Assembly (NCBI GenBank): GCA_023375785.1
Contig: SZWC01009446.1
Location: 49,631-71,289, forward strand
Source: Penium margaritaceum
Taxonomy: Eukaryota > Streptophyta > Zygnematophyceae > Desmidiales > Peniaceae
Direction of reading: 5' to 3'
Length of the DNA: 21,659 bases
In this document: positions 8,901 through 19,362 of the stretch, piece by piece
How the letters are laid out: each line of letters opens with the position of its first letter
Numbering within the stretch: position 1 is the stretch's first letter
Notes under the pieces: generated by a model
The model's input: only the letters and a program-made list of their open reading frames with translations
Told to the model about the DNA's origin: nothing
Database searches by the model: none
Made by a program: the position numbers and the translations under genes

Positions 8901-9650
8901 TGGTGTTCCTTCAACAAAATTCTCCAGATTTCTCCATTCGGTGGTGAGATGACTTGGCAAGTGAATTTTCATTTCTAACATGGGCTGTTGAATCACAATT
9001 GAGTTTTTTTTATCAGTTGAGAATTCGCGACCCTTTGAAATTAGCCGCGCAAGCTATGGATCACATTTGATAAGAATGATGCTGCTGTCGGCCATCAAGT
9101 CTGGTTGTGGACAAAGACCATTTGCTGGATCTATTTTTCCAGGCAAGTACTCGATATCATAGTTGAAGCTGGACACAAGGAACTCCATCCACAGAGTTTT
9201 TCAATGGCTCAAACTTGGCTGAGTATTGAGATTTTTCAGTGCATGGTGCTTACTGTGGACGAAATATTGTCCAAATTCTAGATGGCACTGCTATGTCTTA
9301 AACACATGCAAAAACACCAAGATTCTTTTTTTGTGCACTGCAGGGTTTAGCTCCAGTCCACATAATCTTTTTGACATACGAGCGACAGATTGTTCTCTGT
9401 CAGTATCTTCTTGGAGTACAACGGCTCCAATTGTTTGATTGGATACGTCGGTGGCCATCATGTTGTCCACCGTTGGATCCGCCAATTGTAATGCTGGCAC
9501 TGAGGTCAGAGCATTTCTTAAATATTTGAACAATTCTTGTTTGCTATGTCCCTATCTCTGATAGATAGTTTTACGAGTGAGATTGGAGAGAGACACCAAA
9601 AATTGAGTACATTGTTCTACAAGTTCCAAAACACTGGGAAAACCTGAATG
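8901..9650 (-). pseudogene. pol: Gypsy-1 RNase H remnant
   Basis: An 80-codon open stretch (9533-9291) matches the RT-RNase H junction and RNase H start: LTSVPALQLADP, then ATDVSNQTIGAVVLQ, with the first catalytic Asp kept (9449-9447, TDVS for TDAS). Downstream the YDIEYLPGKIDPANGL text corresponds to the conserved FxIEYxPGxxNxxADALSR block that ends gypsy RNase H and leads into the integrase zinc finger. Several stops intervene. The function would have been removal of RNA from cDNA hybrids. Confidence 0.85.
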
Positions 9651-10340
9651 TTGGTTGGCATCGGTCAAGAAACAACTGCCTCCACACTCATTTTCAGTTT
9701 TCCATAGAATTTCTCTCTTTGTAGAATCTCAATAGGTTTTTTTCGAGGCATCCATTGTGCTCCTCCGGGGTACGACTAGACACCAGGATCTCATTGAGAT
9801 ACATGATGCCAAAATTGTTGATGTATAGTTGGCATGAATGTTACAGGGATATCTGTGTTTCCAAACGAGATAAATTTGAACTTGAAGTGTCCATATCTGG
9901 TGCGGTTGGCCGTCTTCTTGACTACCTTGTCAGACTCTAAGATCTGATGATAGCTGCTGTGTAGGTCAATTGTGGTAAATATTCTTGCCACACAGATTTG
10001 GTCAAAAATTTCATCTGCTTGCAAAAGGGTGTAACCACTCATGATGATGATGATGTCCTTTAACGCCTTGTAAACCACACACACTCGCATATTGCCAGTT
10101 TTCTTCTTCACAAAAAGTACAGGTGCAGCGTATGACGACATGGATGGTCTGATGAATCCCTGACTGAGCATCTCTTCCAGCTAGTTTTTTTTTAACTCTA
10201 TCAGCTCGTGGTCGCTCATCAAATAGTTCCCCTTCAATGCTGTTTTTCTATCCACCTTCAAGTTTATCTGATGATCAAAGATGCATTGTGGAGGTAAATC
10301 TTGAGGCATTTTATAAAGGAAAACCCCTTCAAACTCCTTG
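9651..10340 (-). pseudogene. pol: Gypsy-1 reverse transcriptase remnant
   Basis: The RT starts with an LVKEFEGVFLYKMPQDLPP-type leader and continues through a DHQINLKVDRKTALKGN block and ELIELKKN. A 126-codon open frame (10171-9791) then reads [44 protein letters not shown] (first catalytic Asp kept), and [11 protein letters not shown]. After it the catalytic box at 9801-9790 reads YLNE within a [15 protein letters not shown] block. Both aspartates of YLDD are replaced, the first by Asn and the second by Glu. The match to gypsy RT is unmistakable, but the enzyme is dead. Confidence 0.92.
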
Positions 10341-10935
10341 ACAAGAGATGTAAACTGCTCCAGAACAGTTATGAATCTTTTTGGCGCTGAAGTAAAAAAG
10401 GGTGATTTTATTGTCTGCTACTATGTTCTTCTCTGCTTCCCTGGAGCACAAGCGTGGACTAGCCATGCTTGTGCTCCAAGTCACAGGTATTGCTTCGTCA
10501 CATCCAGTGATATCAGATGCATGTATCGTTTTGTGACTGCTACAAATTCCTCTTCTACTTCCTCCTCTATTGTTCCTTGGAACCGCTGTTGCATCATGGG
10601 TCAATCAATCATAGGCATGTGCCATTTCTTCTCAATAATGTTAACTTAGAGTGTGCCACTCATCTAGTCTACCTGAGGATTTTGCTGGTACAGGAAATCT
10701 TGTCCGAGGATGGTTTTGTGGTTGCTCACTGGGAAATCCCTCCACACTCTTATGTCCTACAGATCTCTGATTTAAAGTCAGAGTGGTTCATGAACTTGAT
10801 ATTTCTACAGTAATCCATTGACAAAATTTCCTTCAAACATCTTCAATGTAGTGTGTAAATCCAACTTTTAAACCATGTTGTTTCCGAAAAAAAAAAGTGA
10901 GAAGCTCCTCCATCCAAGAGTGTCGATATCATTCT
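10341..10935 (-). pseudogene. pol: Gypsy-1 aspartic protease remnant
   Basis: Minus-strand LLDGGASHFF (about 10920-10891) followed by KQHGLKVG matches the gypsy protease start LLDTGASHxF. The active-site Asp is at 10914-10912, but the triad reads DGG rather than DTG. Downstream TILGQDFLYQ (about 10714-10685) matches the ILGxDWL block closing the protease fold. Between this and RT lies a poorly conserved linker containing a 15-bp hairpin (10443-10477). The protease would have cut the gag-pol polyprotein. Confidence 0.75.
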
Positions 10936-11934
10936 GCAAACTTTACAACCCGTTTTATTTTACCTGAAGCAACATCACCGGTCGGTCTTCCTTGTACCCC
11001 TCGTCTGTGGTGATATGATCAGTCAAGATGGAAAACCAGTCGACGCAGAATTTGACGACCGGATGGGAGATTTTTTGTGTACCCTTACCTTTTTCCATTT
11101 TATGAATCCTCATTACAAGCTTCAACGCTTGCAATGTATGTTACAATTCTCATTCATTTCTACAAATCTTGTCATTATGGCTAGCTCGTAGTCCATCAAG
11201 TTTTCTGGTGGATCAAGGGACTTGTGCCATGTTGGATTGATCTAGTCAAGAGATAGAACACCTTAGATGATGTGAGATTGGTTGTCTGAGCCGTTGAGCC
11301 AGCTCTGCCGGTCTCCTGCTGCCATTGGATGGTCTTCAGCTTAGACCACTAACTTCACATCATGCCATGCAACAGTGACGCTGCGAGGTAAGTTTTTGTT
11401 TCATCTTTCTTAGCACGAGTTCACTCGAGAGCTAGTCATTTCTCTAAGTGAAAACGTGTTCTTGAACGAGTGTACGTTGAACCTTCTCCTTCACCACGGT
11501 GAGTTGCTTGAGCAGATGGGAGTTAAGGCTCTTGAGTCCTAATAACTTCTGATATATATCCCCATTATTGCAAGTTTTTCAGCCAGTGCCTCCTATGGTG
11601 CAAGGTGTCATCCTAATTGGAAATAATGGAGGCAAAGCGTTCGTTGAACCTGAGGGGCCTTCACTGGATTGTCTGTCGGAGTCCTTGGTCTTGCGCCATT
11701 TACCGTCAAGGTTGCTGCTGCCACCTAGTTTTCCTAGAGAACATTGTTGTCTACATGTTGCTCATCCTCCATGCTGAAGTCTTTGCCAGTTACTGCTGCT
11801 TGTCGCCAAATGTGCTCGTTCCATTCACTGTCATTTTCATGAATTACGTAATCTTCTAGACAATGGAGCTGTGCTTAACACTTGTGTGAGGTTGTCTCCT
11901 TGCAGGTAATTTCTCGACCGACCCTCCAATGCTA
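10936..11934 (-). pseudogene. gag: Gypsy-1 gag remnant
   Basis: Sequence between the primer site and the protease occupies the gag position. Minus-strand text such as DPPENLMDYELAIMTRF has a gag-like look, but I could not find a zinc knuckle or a continuous capsid domain. Stops are frequent in all three minus-strand frames. Assigned mainly by position. Confidence 0.5.
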
Positions 11935-11946
11935 GCTCTGATACCA
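11935..11946 (-). promoter_or_regulatory. tRNA-iMet primer-binding site of gypsy-1
   Basis: The minus strand reads TGGTATCAGAGC, an exact match to the primer site complementary to the 3' end of plant initiator tRNA-Met, two bases inside the 5' LTR edge. This fixes the element's orientation and 5' end. Confidence 0.92.
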
Positions 11947-11948
11947 AG

Positions 11949-12489
11949 TGTTACGTCAAATGAAACGTGGATGGTTTACAAGGATGAGTTGCAACGCAGA
12001 CGACCACCAAAAAAAAGACAAGTGGATAGTTTATATTCAGCAGAAAGTGTACTTCAGGGGCAAGTTTTGAACATGTCAAGCATACATTAGACATAGTGAG
12101 AAATGCAATGAAGCAGAATTTAGTTCTTTGATGCTTGAGTTGAGTGGCACGTGCAATGCCATGTCGTGAGTGATCACTTTGAGTAACTCGACCGAGAAGT
12201 CGGGGAATTTTGAGAATATCAAGGTATGTATCTGTAAAATTCTAGCATCGTCAAGGAGTGGAACAAAATTTATCAAAACATTGATAAAATTTGTGAAAGC
12301 TCTGACGGCCCTTCTAGAAAGTGGTGGAACTTGTTGGAACCATTTAAAACGGAACATCAGAGGTCAAGAAAGATGGAAAAAATGCGCTTGACCGAGTAAC
12401 CTTAGATCGATGCACCAAGGGCCATGAATGTAATGACAGAATCACCCACTTTTGGAATTAAGGGAGTTGTGTACGTCAGGAACATAACA
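11949..12489 (-). repeat. 5' LTR of gypsy-1
   Basis: The inner edge TGTTACG lies beside the primer site. The outer edge reads CATAACA, which differs from the 3' LTR's CGTAACA by a CpG-type G-to-A change. It aligns through its length with 7070-7633. Promoter and polyadenylation signals of the element would lie here, but none is clear. Confidence 0.85.
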
Positions 12490-12865
12490 TGCATGTTGCA
12501 AAGAAAAAAAAGAGGAAAGAGTGGTTTTTCTCTATCTTGAAAACCGCCACTTTCATTTGATTGTAACTTTTGCATGGGAGCAATGACCCCAGGAGGAGCG
12601 ATGGCGACCCACAAAGATAAGTTTTGTTTTCTCGTACTACTGGTTATCTTTCAGTTTTTTTTTCCAATGTGTGGGCATGTAACCAATTTGGACCGATGAA
12701 AAAATGGAGCCAGGTTGAAAATGAAAGATCAGAATTGTGGCTGATCGAAAATGATCTTTTGATTAGGGTAGGAATGAAAATGATTGTAGAAATGGGAACA
12801 CTTTGTCTTTGCTCAATCGAAACTGGAGGCCACTTGGTAGCCTCTATCCGGCTAAGGAATATCTC
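12490..12865. other. Spacer between the two gypsy elements
   Basis: This 376-bp AT-rich stretch has no recognised gene or element. The 133-codon plus-strand frame starting at 12624 begins here and runs into the next LTR; no domain is seen in it. A 12-bp palindrome AACATGCATGTT (12486-12497) straddles the LTR edge. Confidence 0.5.
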
Positions 12866-13389
12866 TGTAATGGGAGGGCCGGTTCAGCCCTCCGTTTTCA
12901 CAAAGGCAAAGGGGTGGTCGGCAGCCATCCGTTTCCAAAGCAAGGTCTGGCTGGTGGCCAGCCACTCGTTGGCTACCGTCCAGTTGGCAGCCGGCCAACT
13001 GGATGGCCATCGGCTGGTCAGGTGATCGGCCGGCACTCGGAGGGGGTGCCGAGACCAAGAAAGGCACCTGTGGAAAGAAGATTTGAAGGCATCCCCATCG
13101 CCACGAGCTCAAGGGCGACACGGTCAAGGAGGCACAAGAGACATCAAGAGAAGCCCAGAGGAGACCAAGGACGACAAGAAGAGAATAAGACAAGAGAAGA
13201 TAGAGGGAAGTGTGGGGCTTGAGGTAAAGTCTATATCTTCTTTCCACCTCCCCTCCTGTCTAAGTGATCAATACTCTTTTTCAGATTTTCTCCTTCTTTC
13301 TTTCCTTTTTCCTTCTAGGTTCTAAAACCTACTTAGTGTCATGAGTCATAACTTAGGATCATTAGCTTGAAACCTACGTGTTTGTTCCA
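12866..13389 (+). repeat. 5' LTR of gypsy-2
   Basis: This aligns with 19363 onward: GGGAGGGCC, TCACAAAGGC, GTGG(T/C)CGGC and GGC(C/T)AGCCAC blocks in order, then GATCAA at about 13266 against 19684. The 5' copy carries about 80 bp (around 13130-13205) lacking in the 3' copy. The first half is GC-rich and the second has pyrimidine runs. The end is placed at CA before the putative primer site. Confidence 0.8.
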
Positions 13390-13396
13390 ATAGTGT

Positions 13397-13416
13397 TGGT
13401 GCCAAATGTGGCGGCC
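13397..13416 (+). promoter_or_regulatory. Possible tRNA-Lys-type primer-binding site of gypsy-2
   Basis: TGGTGCCAAATGTGGCGGCC starts seven bases after the LTR's final CA and resembles the TGGCGCCCAACGTGGGG primer sites used with tRNA-Lys, with several mismatches. Position supports it, sequence only partly. Confidence 0.4.
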
Positions 13417-15890
13417 TAGGAAAGTGAGAATTTTCATCATGTGGGTTTTCCATCCGCAGTGGCTCAGAAAAATGAAAGTACTTTCCCAGTGGCCTCACCA
13501 ATTGTAAGAGCAAAATGGACACCAAGAGAGATAACACCTCTCTGATCTTGTGCGATGACCCCTTGTAAAAGGTCTTTACGTGCTAGTTGCAACACGATGG
13601 TATGGTAAGTTTCGGACCGTCCAAGACCAACAAGGGTAAGGTGGTGACACCCTCACTGCATGCCCTTGGCGTACTCCAAGTTTTGAAGGCCTCCAACGTG
13701 AGTATGGTAGCCAAGTCAACGGAAATATTGTTACCAAAGATAATCCGCGCTAAACTCAACAAAACTGAGAAGCATGCGGAAGCCAAGAAAGTGTTTCTTG
13801 AGCATGCCAAAGTGGATGTGGGTGACTTCCATGCTTTACCAAACATGCTAGAGTAGGACCACCCGAACACAGAGTCAATGAAAAGCACTACGACGACGTC
13901 AACGAGGATCATAATCATCGTCATAATCACAAGGAAAACTCAAGCCAATGACTTGAAAAGGACAAGGTACTCACCGAGTCAGAAGAAACTTCCGATAGCA
14001 GCGAGGCTACGGATAGCAACAAGGACGTTGAAAGAAAACACTTAGGAAGGTCTCACAAGCGTGAGCAAGACGATGCCATGGCAAAGGTGGAGGTGGCTGC
14101 CAAGGCGACAGGACGAGTCAAAACTAGCACCGGCATTAGATATGTGACACCATCCGGAGGAGTGGGAACGAACCTCCCTTCCTACAACGTGGCCACAGTG
14201 GCGCATTTCCATGCCTCCTCAAGCTTCATGGCAGACGACGACTTCCTTTGGAAGGTGGGACTCCTTGGTAGCATGTTCATGAACCGTACTCTCTTCTAGT
14301 GGACAAAGACACACAACCAATGCAAGGTTGTAGAGGCTATAGGGTAGGCCCTTTTGAAATCAGGAGTTATGCTTTGCAGTGAATTATGGAGTTCGTGGCA
14401 GCAATGTCTTGTCTTGTCGGAGGACGGACGTTGAAACTGGAAATCACAGTCAAGATCCATGATACTTTGTCTGAGGTGGACGAGCAGGTTGGCTGAATTA
14501 CATGGAGCACGATCTACGTGTCCAATGGGATCTACTCGACCAGCGCAACAATTTTGCTACGATGTGGCTTGATGAAAAGATCTTCAATTATGTGGCGAAG
14601 GAGTGGAATGCACATGGGCCTCACCTTGAATGGTAGCTAGTAACATGGGTGGCCTTCTACAACATCATGCGCAAGACGTGCACCCTGTTGGAGGAGGCAT
14701 ATTGCGTCTTCAACAGGTTGATGGAATTCAAGTAGCAAGGTAGCTCATCCCGAAGTTCACCATCTTCGTGAAAGAAGTTAAAAGCTTCACTGAGTGCGAT
14801 GGTACCCAGACATTTTAGCTTTCTGATTACTTGTGTTATCATTTGCCAGCGAGACACTGAAAGACATCACCACCACGATAGCTACATGCCAGGCTTGGAA
14901 ATACTACGCATTGTGCGACTACACACTTGAAATGTTTTTGGCAAACCCGAACCACCATTCAAATGTACTGCCAACCATGCGTGCACAGTAAGGCCACAAC
15001 ATGTGCATGCACACTACATGGACTAGAGAGACAGTCGAGCAACAAGGTGAGGTGAACCGCAAGGATCCTGTGAACTCCCTAGTCAAGAAGAGTGGCGGGC
15101 AGCAGGCCTCCTACCGCAAGCGCGACCACAATAATGATGAGCTGAATGTAGTGTGAGAGCCTCGCAGGCTTTGGAAAATTTGTATGCAGCCTAGCCACAT
15201 CACGGCTCTGTATCCTGAGCTTGTTGGTGGTGGAATGTACCGCAACTACAACACGACTTGGAGATGGTGTAGCAGATGGATACAGCTAAGATCATGGACA
15301 AGGCCGTGGACAGGGCTGTGGCCGGGGCTGTGGGCCCGACCATGGGAATGGACAAGGTTACAGTACAAGTTTTTCCCACTCCTGAGTGATGTTAATAGGG
15401 ACTACTCAGGAAGGAATAGGGATCATCAATATGGATTCATGTTCTCAGAAAAGGATATGAGGCAATTTGAATTTCTGATAGGTTCAAGTTTTGCAGGTGT
15501 CTTCTAAACTCGTTGAACCACACTCTGCACTTGCTGATTCTTATTGCCCATAAAACCTTGCGTCTTTAGACAACATGCACAGTCACACTTGCTTAGTGGT
15601 GGTGAAACCAACCACTGTACAAGAATAACAAGACTCAATTGCTAGAGAAAATACCCTCAAGGCGATGTGAGAAATGACATTCAAGATACCTTTGGTCGGT
15701 GATTCCCACCTTGTTGAATTTAGAAACTTAAATGTACTTGTCAGATTTACACATTGTCACAAGATGTAGACATGAATGGGTAAAACATGGGAGTTATGGC
15801 GTCTATAGTACTTATTCCATGTTTACCAAAAAACTAGCCTGCTATCATCAAGAGTTTTCAATAAGAAGAGCGGAGGTAATATGGCTATGT
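13417..15890 (+). pseudogene. gag: Gypsy-2 leader and gag remnant
   Basis: About 2.5 kb lies between primer site and protease, with open stretches at 13587-13856, 14078-14299 and 15184-15507. Text such as NFATMWLDEKIFNYVAKEW (about 14551) and VAFYNIMRKTCTLLEEAYCV (about 14652) has a gag-like character. A Gly/Arg-rich run (GQGRGQGCGRGCG, about 15300-15340) may be the remains of a nucleic-acid-binding tail; no CCHC knuckle is visible. The block at 13587-14299 (Lys-rich, then Gly/Ala-rich) matches nothing I know and could be unrelated sequence. The assignment is by position. Confidence 0.45.
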
Positions 15891-16062
15891 AGTTTAAAAG
15901 ACACCTAGCTGGTATTCCTGTGAACGTGCTGGCTGACACCGAAGGGAATTACTCTTTTGTCAAGCTTAACTCTACCAGACAGGTGGGCTTGAAGTACGAG
16001 CCAGTGGATGGTACAGTTGTCATCAGTGAAAGTCGTACAGTTCCTGTGGTTGGTCCTTAAGG
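15891..16062 (+). pseudogene. pol: Gypsy-2 aspartic protease remnant
   Basis: From 15911 the frame reads GIPVNVLADTEGNYSFV, then VGLKYE and TVVISESRTVPVVG, closely following the gypsy protease pattern (GxxVxxLxDTGAxxSFV, then LGL). The active-site triad at 15935-15943 is DTE instead of DTG. The frame closes at TAA after VVGP (16060-16062). The role would have been polyprotein cleavage. Confidence 0.8.
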
Positions 16063-16990
16063 CAAAAAAGTTGCATCAAATTGAGGGCCCTCAACCGTCT
16101 TGACATGTTTGACATGTCTCTAAGCGATCCCACACTCCGCAAAGACAAGGCTCATGTTTCATTCAAATCTAACCGTTTGATCCTCTGAAAGGAGCGCTGT
16201 TGTTCTACCGTGATTCCAAGTGTGGAAAAGATGCTGCAAGAAATTGAATCTTTGCTGGCAAAGTCCTTGGATGTTTTCCTAGACCCACTGGTTGGGCTTC
16301 CACCAAAACAACACATGGGCCATAAGATTCAGCTACAACCTGAGACAACTCCGCCATTCAGACCCATGTACCGCCTTAGTCCAACACAAAGCCAAGAGGT
16401 CAAATACCCAAGAAAAGAGAGTATTGCAAAAGGTTAGATCAAGCCGAGTAGCTTGCCATGCAATGCGCTAATCATTGTTGTAAATGAAAAGGAGGGTGGT
16501 TTATGCATGTGCGTAGAATACCATTGTGAAACAAGCTAGAGTTGAAGATTTGATTCCTCATATAGTGGATTAAGGGCCTATTTGATCAAACCTGAGGAGG
16601 AAAAACATTTTCATCCTTGGATTCGTCTCAAGGATACCATCAAATCTCTATCTCAAAACATGATGTAAAGAAAAGAGTGTTTGGATGCAGTTGATAAAAT
16701 ATCGCTTCCCCATTTTGTGCTTTGGGCTTATGAATGTCCTCACAACCTTCCAAGGAGAAACAAACAAATCATTTGCCAAGTAACCCAGTTTGTTTTTCTT
16801 GTTCTACCGAGACAATATCACGGATTTTTCCAAATCAATGGAAGATCGCATAGAATGTTATCAGGAATTGCTCGCTATCCTATGGGAGTTGAACCTCTGT
16901 GCAAAAATGAGCAGGTACAAGTTTTCACAAGACAAGCTCAAATATGTTGGACACATAGTCGAAAAGGAGAGTAATCATGTTGACCCATGA
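16063..16990 (+). pseudogene. pol: Gypsy-2 reverse transcriptase remnant
   Basis: The pre-RT leader (16210-16437) has SLDVFLDPLVGLPPKQ, HKIQLQPETTPPFRPMYRLS and related text matching the gypsy DVFPxxLPxGLPPxRxxxHxI leader. Shifted frames then give LFDQT, FSSLDSSQGYHQIS with the first catalytic Asp, DVKKRVF, and FGLMNVLTTFQGETNKSFA (about 16721-16777). The catalytic box at 16805-16816 reads YRDN (normally YLDD), followed by an ELLAILWELNLCAKMSRYKF run and LKYVGHIVEKE as in the RT thumb. At least three shifts and several stops are present. Confidence 0.9.
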
Positions 16991-17660
16991 AATGTAGAAG
17001 CCGTAATAGACTGGCGATACCCAGAGAATGTTGGGCATATTAGGCCTTTCTTTGGCCTTGCAAACTACTTTAGATGGTTAACTTAAGGGTACTTAACCTT
17101 GGTAGCTCCGTGAACCAGGCTCACTTCAAAAGATATGTATTGGGAATGGACAGGTGATTAGAAGCATGCTTTTCTCCAAATCAAAGAACGTTTTTCCACA
17201 GCACACGTCTTAGCTATTCTGAAACCATCGCAACTGGGGGAGGTGTGATATGATGCGTTGGTCATAGGACTCGGAGCATGTCTCATGCAGAATGGTCATC
17301 TAATCACGCATGAGAGTCGTAAGCTCATCCACGCAAAAACATTATGCATTATTGGTGATTAGGAACTCCTCACTATGGTACACACCTTCAAGAAGTGGCG
17401 TTGTTATCCCGAGGGCGCTGAGGGGTTGTGACATTCGTGACCGACCACAACTAACTGGTTTTTCTACAAATGCATCTGAACCTGTCAAGATGACAAATGC
17501 GTTGGACTTAACATCTGAGCCAAATTTTTTGTTCACGTGGGAGTATTGGTCAGGATGCATCATAGTGGCCGGTCCACTAAGCCGGCAGGCCATAGAAGTT
17601 ACAACCACCACTGAGGTTAGTGGGTATTCTATGGCCATTGCGGCTGCAGGAATGCAAAAA
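16991..17660 (+). pseudogene. pol: Gypsy-2 RNase H remnant
   Basis: After a TGA at 16988-16990 the text continues NVEAVIDWRYPENVGHIRPF, FGLANYFRWL, HAFLQIKERFSTAHVLAIL: the RT connection domain. RNase H begins with YDALVIGLGACLMQNGHLI (TDAS replaced by YDAL, Asp kept at 17252-17254), HESRKL and a LLTMVHTFKKWRCY block. The downstream tail is degraded. The order and spacing match gypsy RNase H. Confidence 0.85.
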
Positions 17661-18960
17661 ATAGGTTCCTCACCTGTGTGGCAACCACCACAAGAGAGTA
17701 TCCAACACGACCAGTTTTGTGAAGAGGAGCCGGATAAGAAACTTTTTAGATACTTGGTTGCAAGACCCTCAAGTTTGCATTGATGGGAGCTGCATGATTT
17801 TCTTGGCACGGAGAACAAGTCATTGTGCCGGAATGTGTGGAGACCTTCGAGCGACGATTATCTTCCAATTCCACGGCCTACCAGGGCAAGGTCCTGTGGG
17901 ACTATAAAAATCGTGACATGCACTTTGGGACAACTATTGGAAGCCAGGATAGGCTGTCAATTTTTGTGAGCATTGCATGATATGCATCCCATGTTTCCAA
18001 AAACAAGGATAGCAACAACAGACCTACTGGACTCCTCCAACAACTTCCCGTCCCTAAGACTCCATGGGAATGTGTCAGCATGGACTTGATTGCGGATTTC
18101 CCGCACACGGCCCATGGCCACGATGCGATACTAGTGATTATGGATCCTCTAACGAAGATGATGTGAACCCTGGGGAGATTTTGCGTCTCTTTCTCGAGGG
18201 TATGGTGAAGTACCACTTCTCTTTACATGTTATCTATAATCGAGATAAAAAAAAGTGCTGTTAAGCTATGGCAAAAGATGCATGAGTACTTCAGTATCAA
18301 ATTTGAATGACATTTTATACTCAAATCCACAAAAATAAAGCGCATGAATTGTACTCTAGACCAGATGCTCCACGTGTACGTACATCTCGCCAAGAATGAT
18401 TGGAAAAGCTTCCTCGCACCAGCAAACTTTGTGATGAATAGCTTAGTGAACGAGTCCACGTAATTCACTTTGTTCGTTGTGAATAGTGGTTGACATCCAG
18501 TGGTGCCCTCTTCATTTGTGAAGAGTACAAGGAGAGAGGGTCCTGTTCTTTGAATTGAAGTCTTTTCTGAGTGCAAAGCATCCTTTTTGAGGAGGAAGAT
18601 GGTCACCTTCAAGCGACTAAAAAGCAATACAAGGTGAGGTCTTGTTTAACATCGGCAGTGAAGTGATGTAAAGCACGAAGAACCTTTGGCTGAAGTCGTG
18701 AGAGGTGTAAAACTTGTATCGAATGCAGATGGACCGATTCCCATCTTTGTACGCATCAAGCCAGTGGCATAACGATTGTTACGTATGTTGAGTATGAAGA
18801 CACTTGAAGATTTTCATGTGAGCTTGCTGGTTCCATACACGATAGGAGGAACTGTTAAGCCGCCATTGATAGTTCTTGCAGCTGACAGGTAACAAGGTTC
18901 TTGACCTACTCCAATACCGAGAGTATACACTTTGGTCGTGCGTTCCTAGAAGATACCTCA
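17661..18960 (+). pseudogene. pol: Gypsy-2 integrase remnant
   Basis: The zinc-finger cysteines survive in CMICIPCFQKTR (17974-18009), where CxxC followed by Q-K matches the gypsy HHCC domain. Next come TGLLQQLPVPKTPWECVSMD and LIADFPHTAHGHDAILVIMD, with the first catalytic Asp at 18083-18085. The rest of the core (about 18160-18600) is too degraded to place the other two acidic residues. The C-terminal part is clear: STKNLWLKS (about 18680), VRIKPVA, then FHVSLLVPYTIGGTVKPP (about 18812-18865), the usual FHVSLLKPY block. I could not find a chromodomain after it, unlike gypsy-1. Confidence 0.85.
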
Positions 18961-19350
18961 TTCATTAGGCCGGTTGTGGGATTAACATAAGTCGTAAAAG
19001 CCTGAATCTTGCTTGCTCACTAGGATGGTCTCGAGCACTAGAGTGAGTTGGCAGCTTGTAAAGATCGAAACTTCGCATGGGGCACCAACCGAACACCAGA
19101 ATAATATAGAATACATCTGTCGGGTGGCATTCATGGACAGGTGACCATAGAATGTTGCGGATGTCCAAAACAGTTGTTCTGCGGATGCTCCAACCTGAAG
19201 GGGGAAGACTGGTATTGGTGTCGTTTGACAAGTGCAGCTTAGGACAGAGTGTCGTGCACATGTTCATGCCAAGCAAGTCATTCAAATGATTAAATCTCCT
19301 TCATAGGTTGATACCTCAACATGTGGTACTCATGTTCGTTAGTTATGAAC
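18961..19350 (+). other. Unassigned sequence between integrase and 3' LTR of gypsy-2
   Basis: About 390 bp of degraded sequence without a recognised domain. It probably represents the pol C-terminus and 3' untranslated region of gypsy-2. A Cys-rich plus-strand stretch near 19155-19200 (ECCGCPKQLFCGCS) is noted but unassigned. Confidence 0.5.
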
Positions 19351-19362
19351 AGGGATGAGGAA
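19351..19362 (+). promoter_or_regulatory. Polypurine tract of gypsy-2
   Basis: AGGGATGAGGAA, with one T, sits directly against the TG start of the 3' LTR at 19363. That is the expected place and composition for the plus-strand primer. Confidence 0.65.

Larger units (their letters stand above)
7070..12489 (-). mobile_element. Decayed Ty3/gypsy chromovirus with both LTRs (gypsy-1)
   Basis: The minus-strand element of about 5.4 kb has 5' LTR 11949-12489, primer site 11935-11946, then gag, protease, RT, RNase H, integrase and chromodomain toward lower coordinates, a polypurine tract at 7635-7647 and a 3' LTR ending at 7633. Integrase after RNase H defines Ty3/gypsy; the C-terminal chromodomain points to the chromovirus clade. 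LTR edges are TGTTACG (11949) and CGTAACA (7627-7633), forming terminal inverted repeats. The LTRs have diverged and all domains carry stops or shifts, so the insertion is old. The outer 3' LTR edge near 7070 is uncertain because it falls in a T-run. No target-site duplication was confirmed. Confidence 0.9.

Noticed and set aside
12486..12497. 12-bp palindrome AACATGCATGTT as a functional site
   Set aside because: It spans the outer LTR edge of gypsy-1, so it was probably created by the insertion junction.
16565..16690. MITE-like insertion in gypsy-2 RT (GGGCCTATTTGATCAAACC start)
   Set aside because: Reading other frames shows LFDQT, SLDSSQGYHQIS and DVKKRVF, which is ordinary RT sequence after frameshifts.
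17342..17818. 158-codon minus-strand frame in gypsy-2
   Set aside because: It overlaps plus-strand RNase H and integrase motifs and has no recognisable content of its own.
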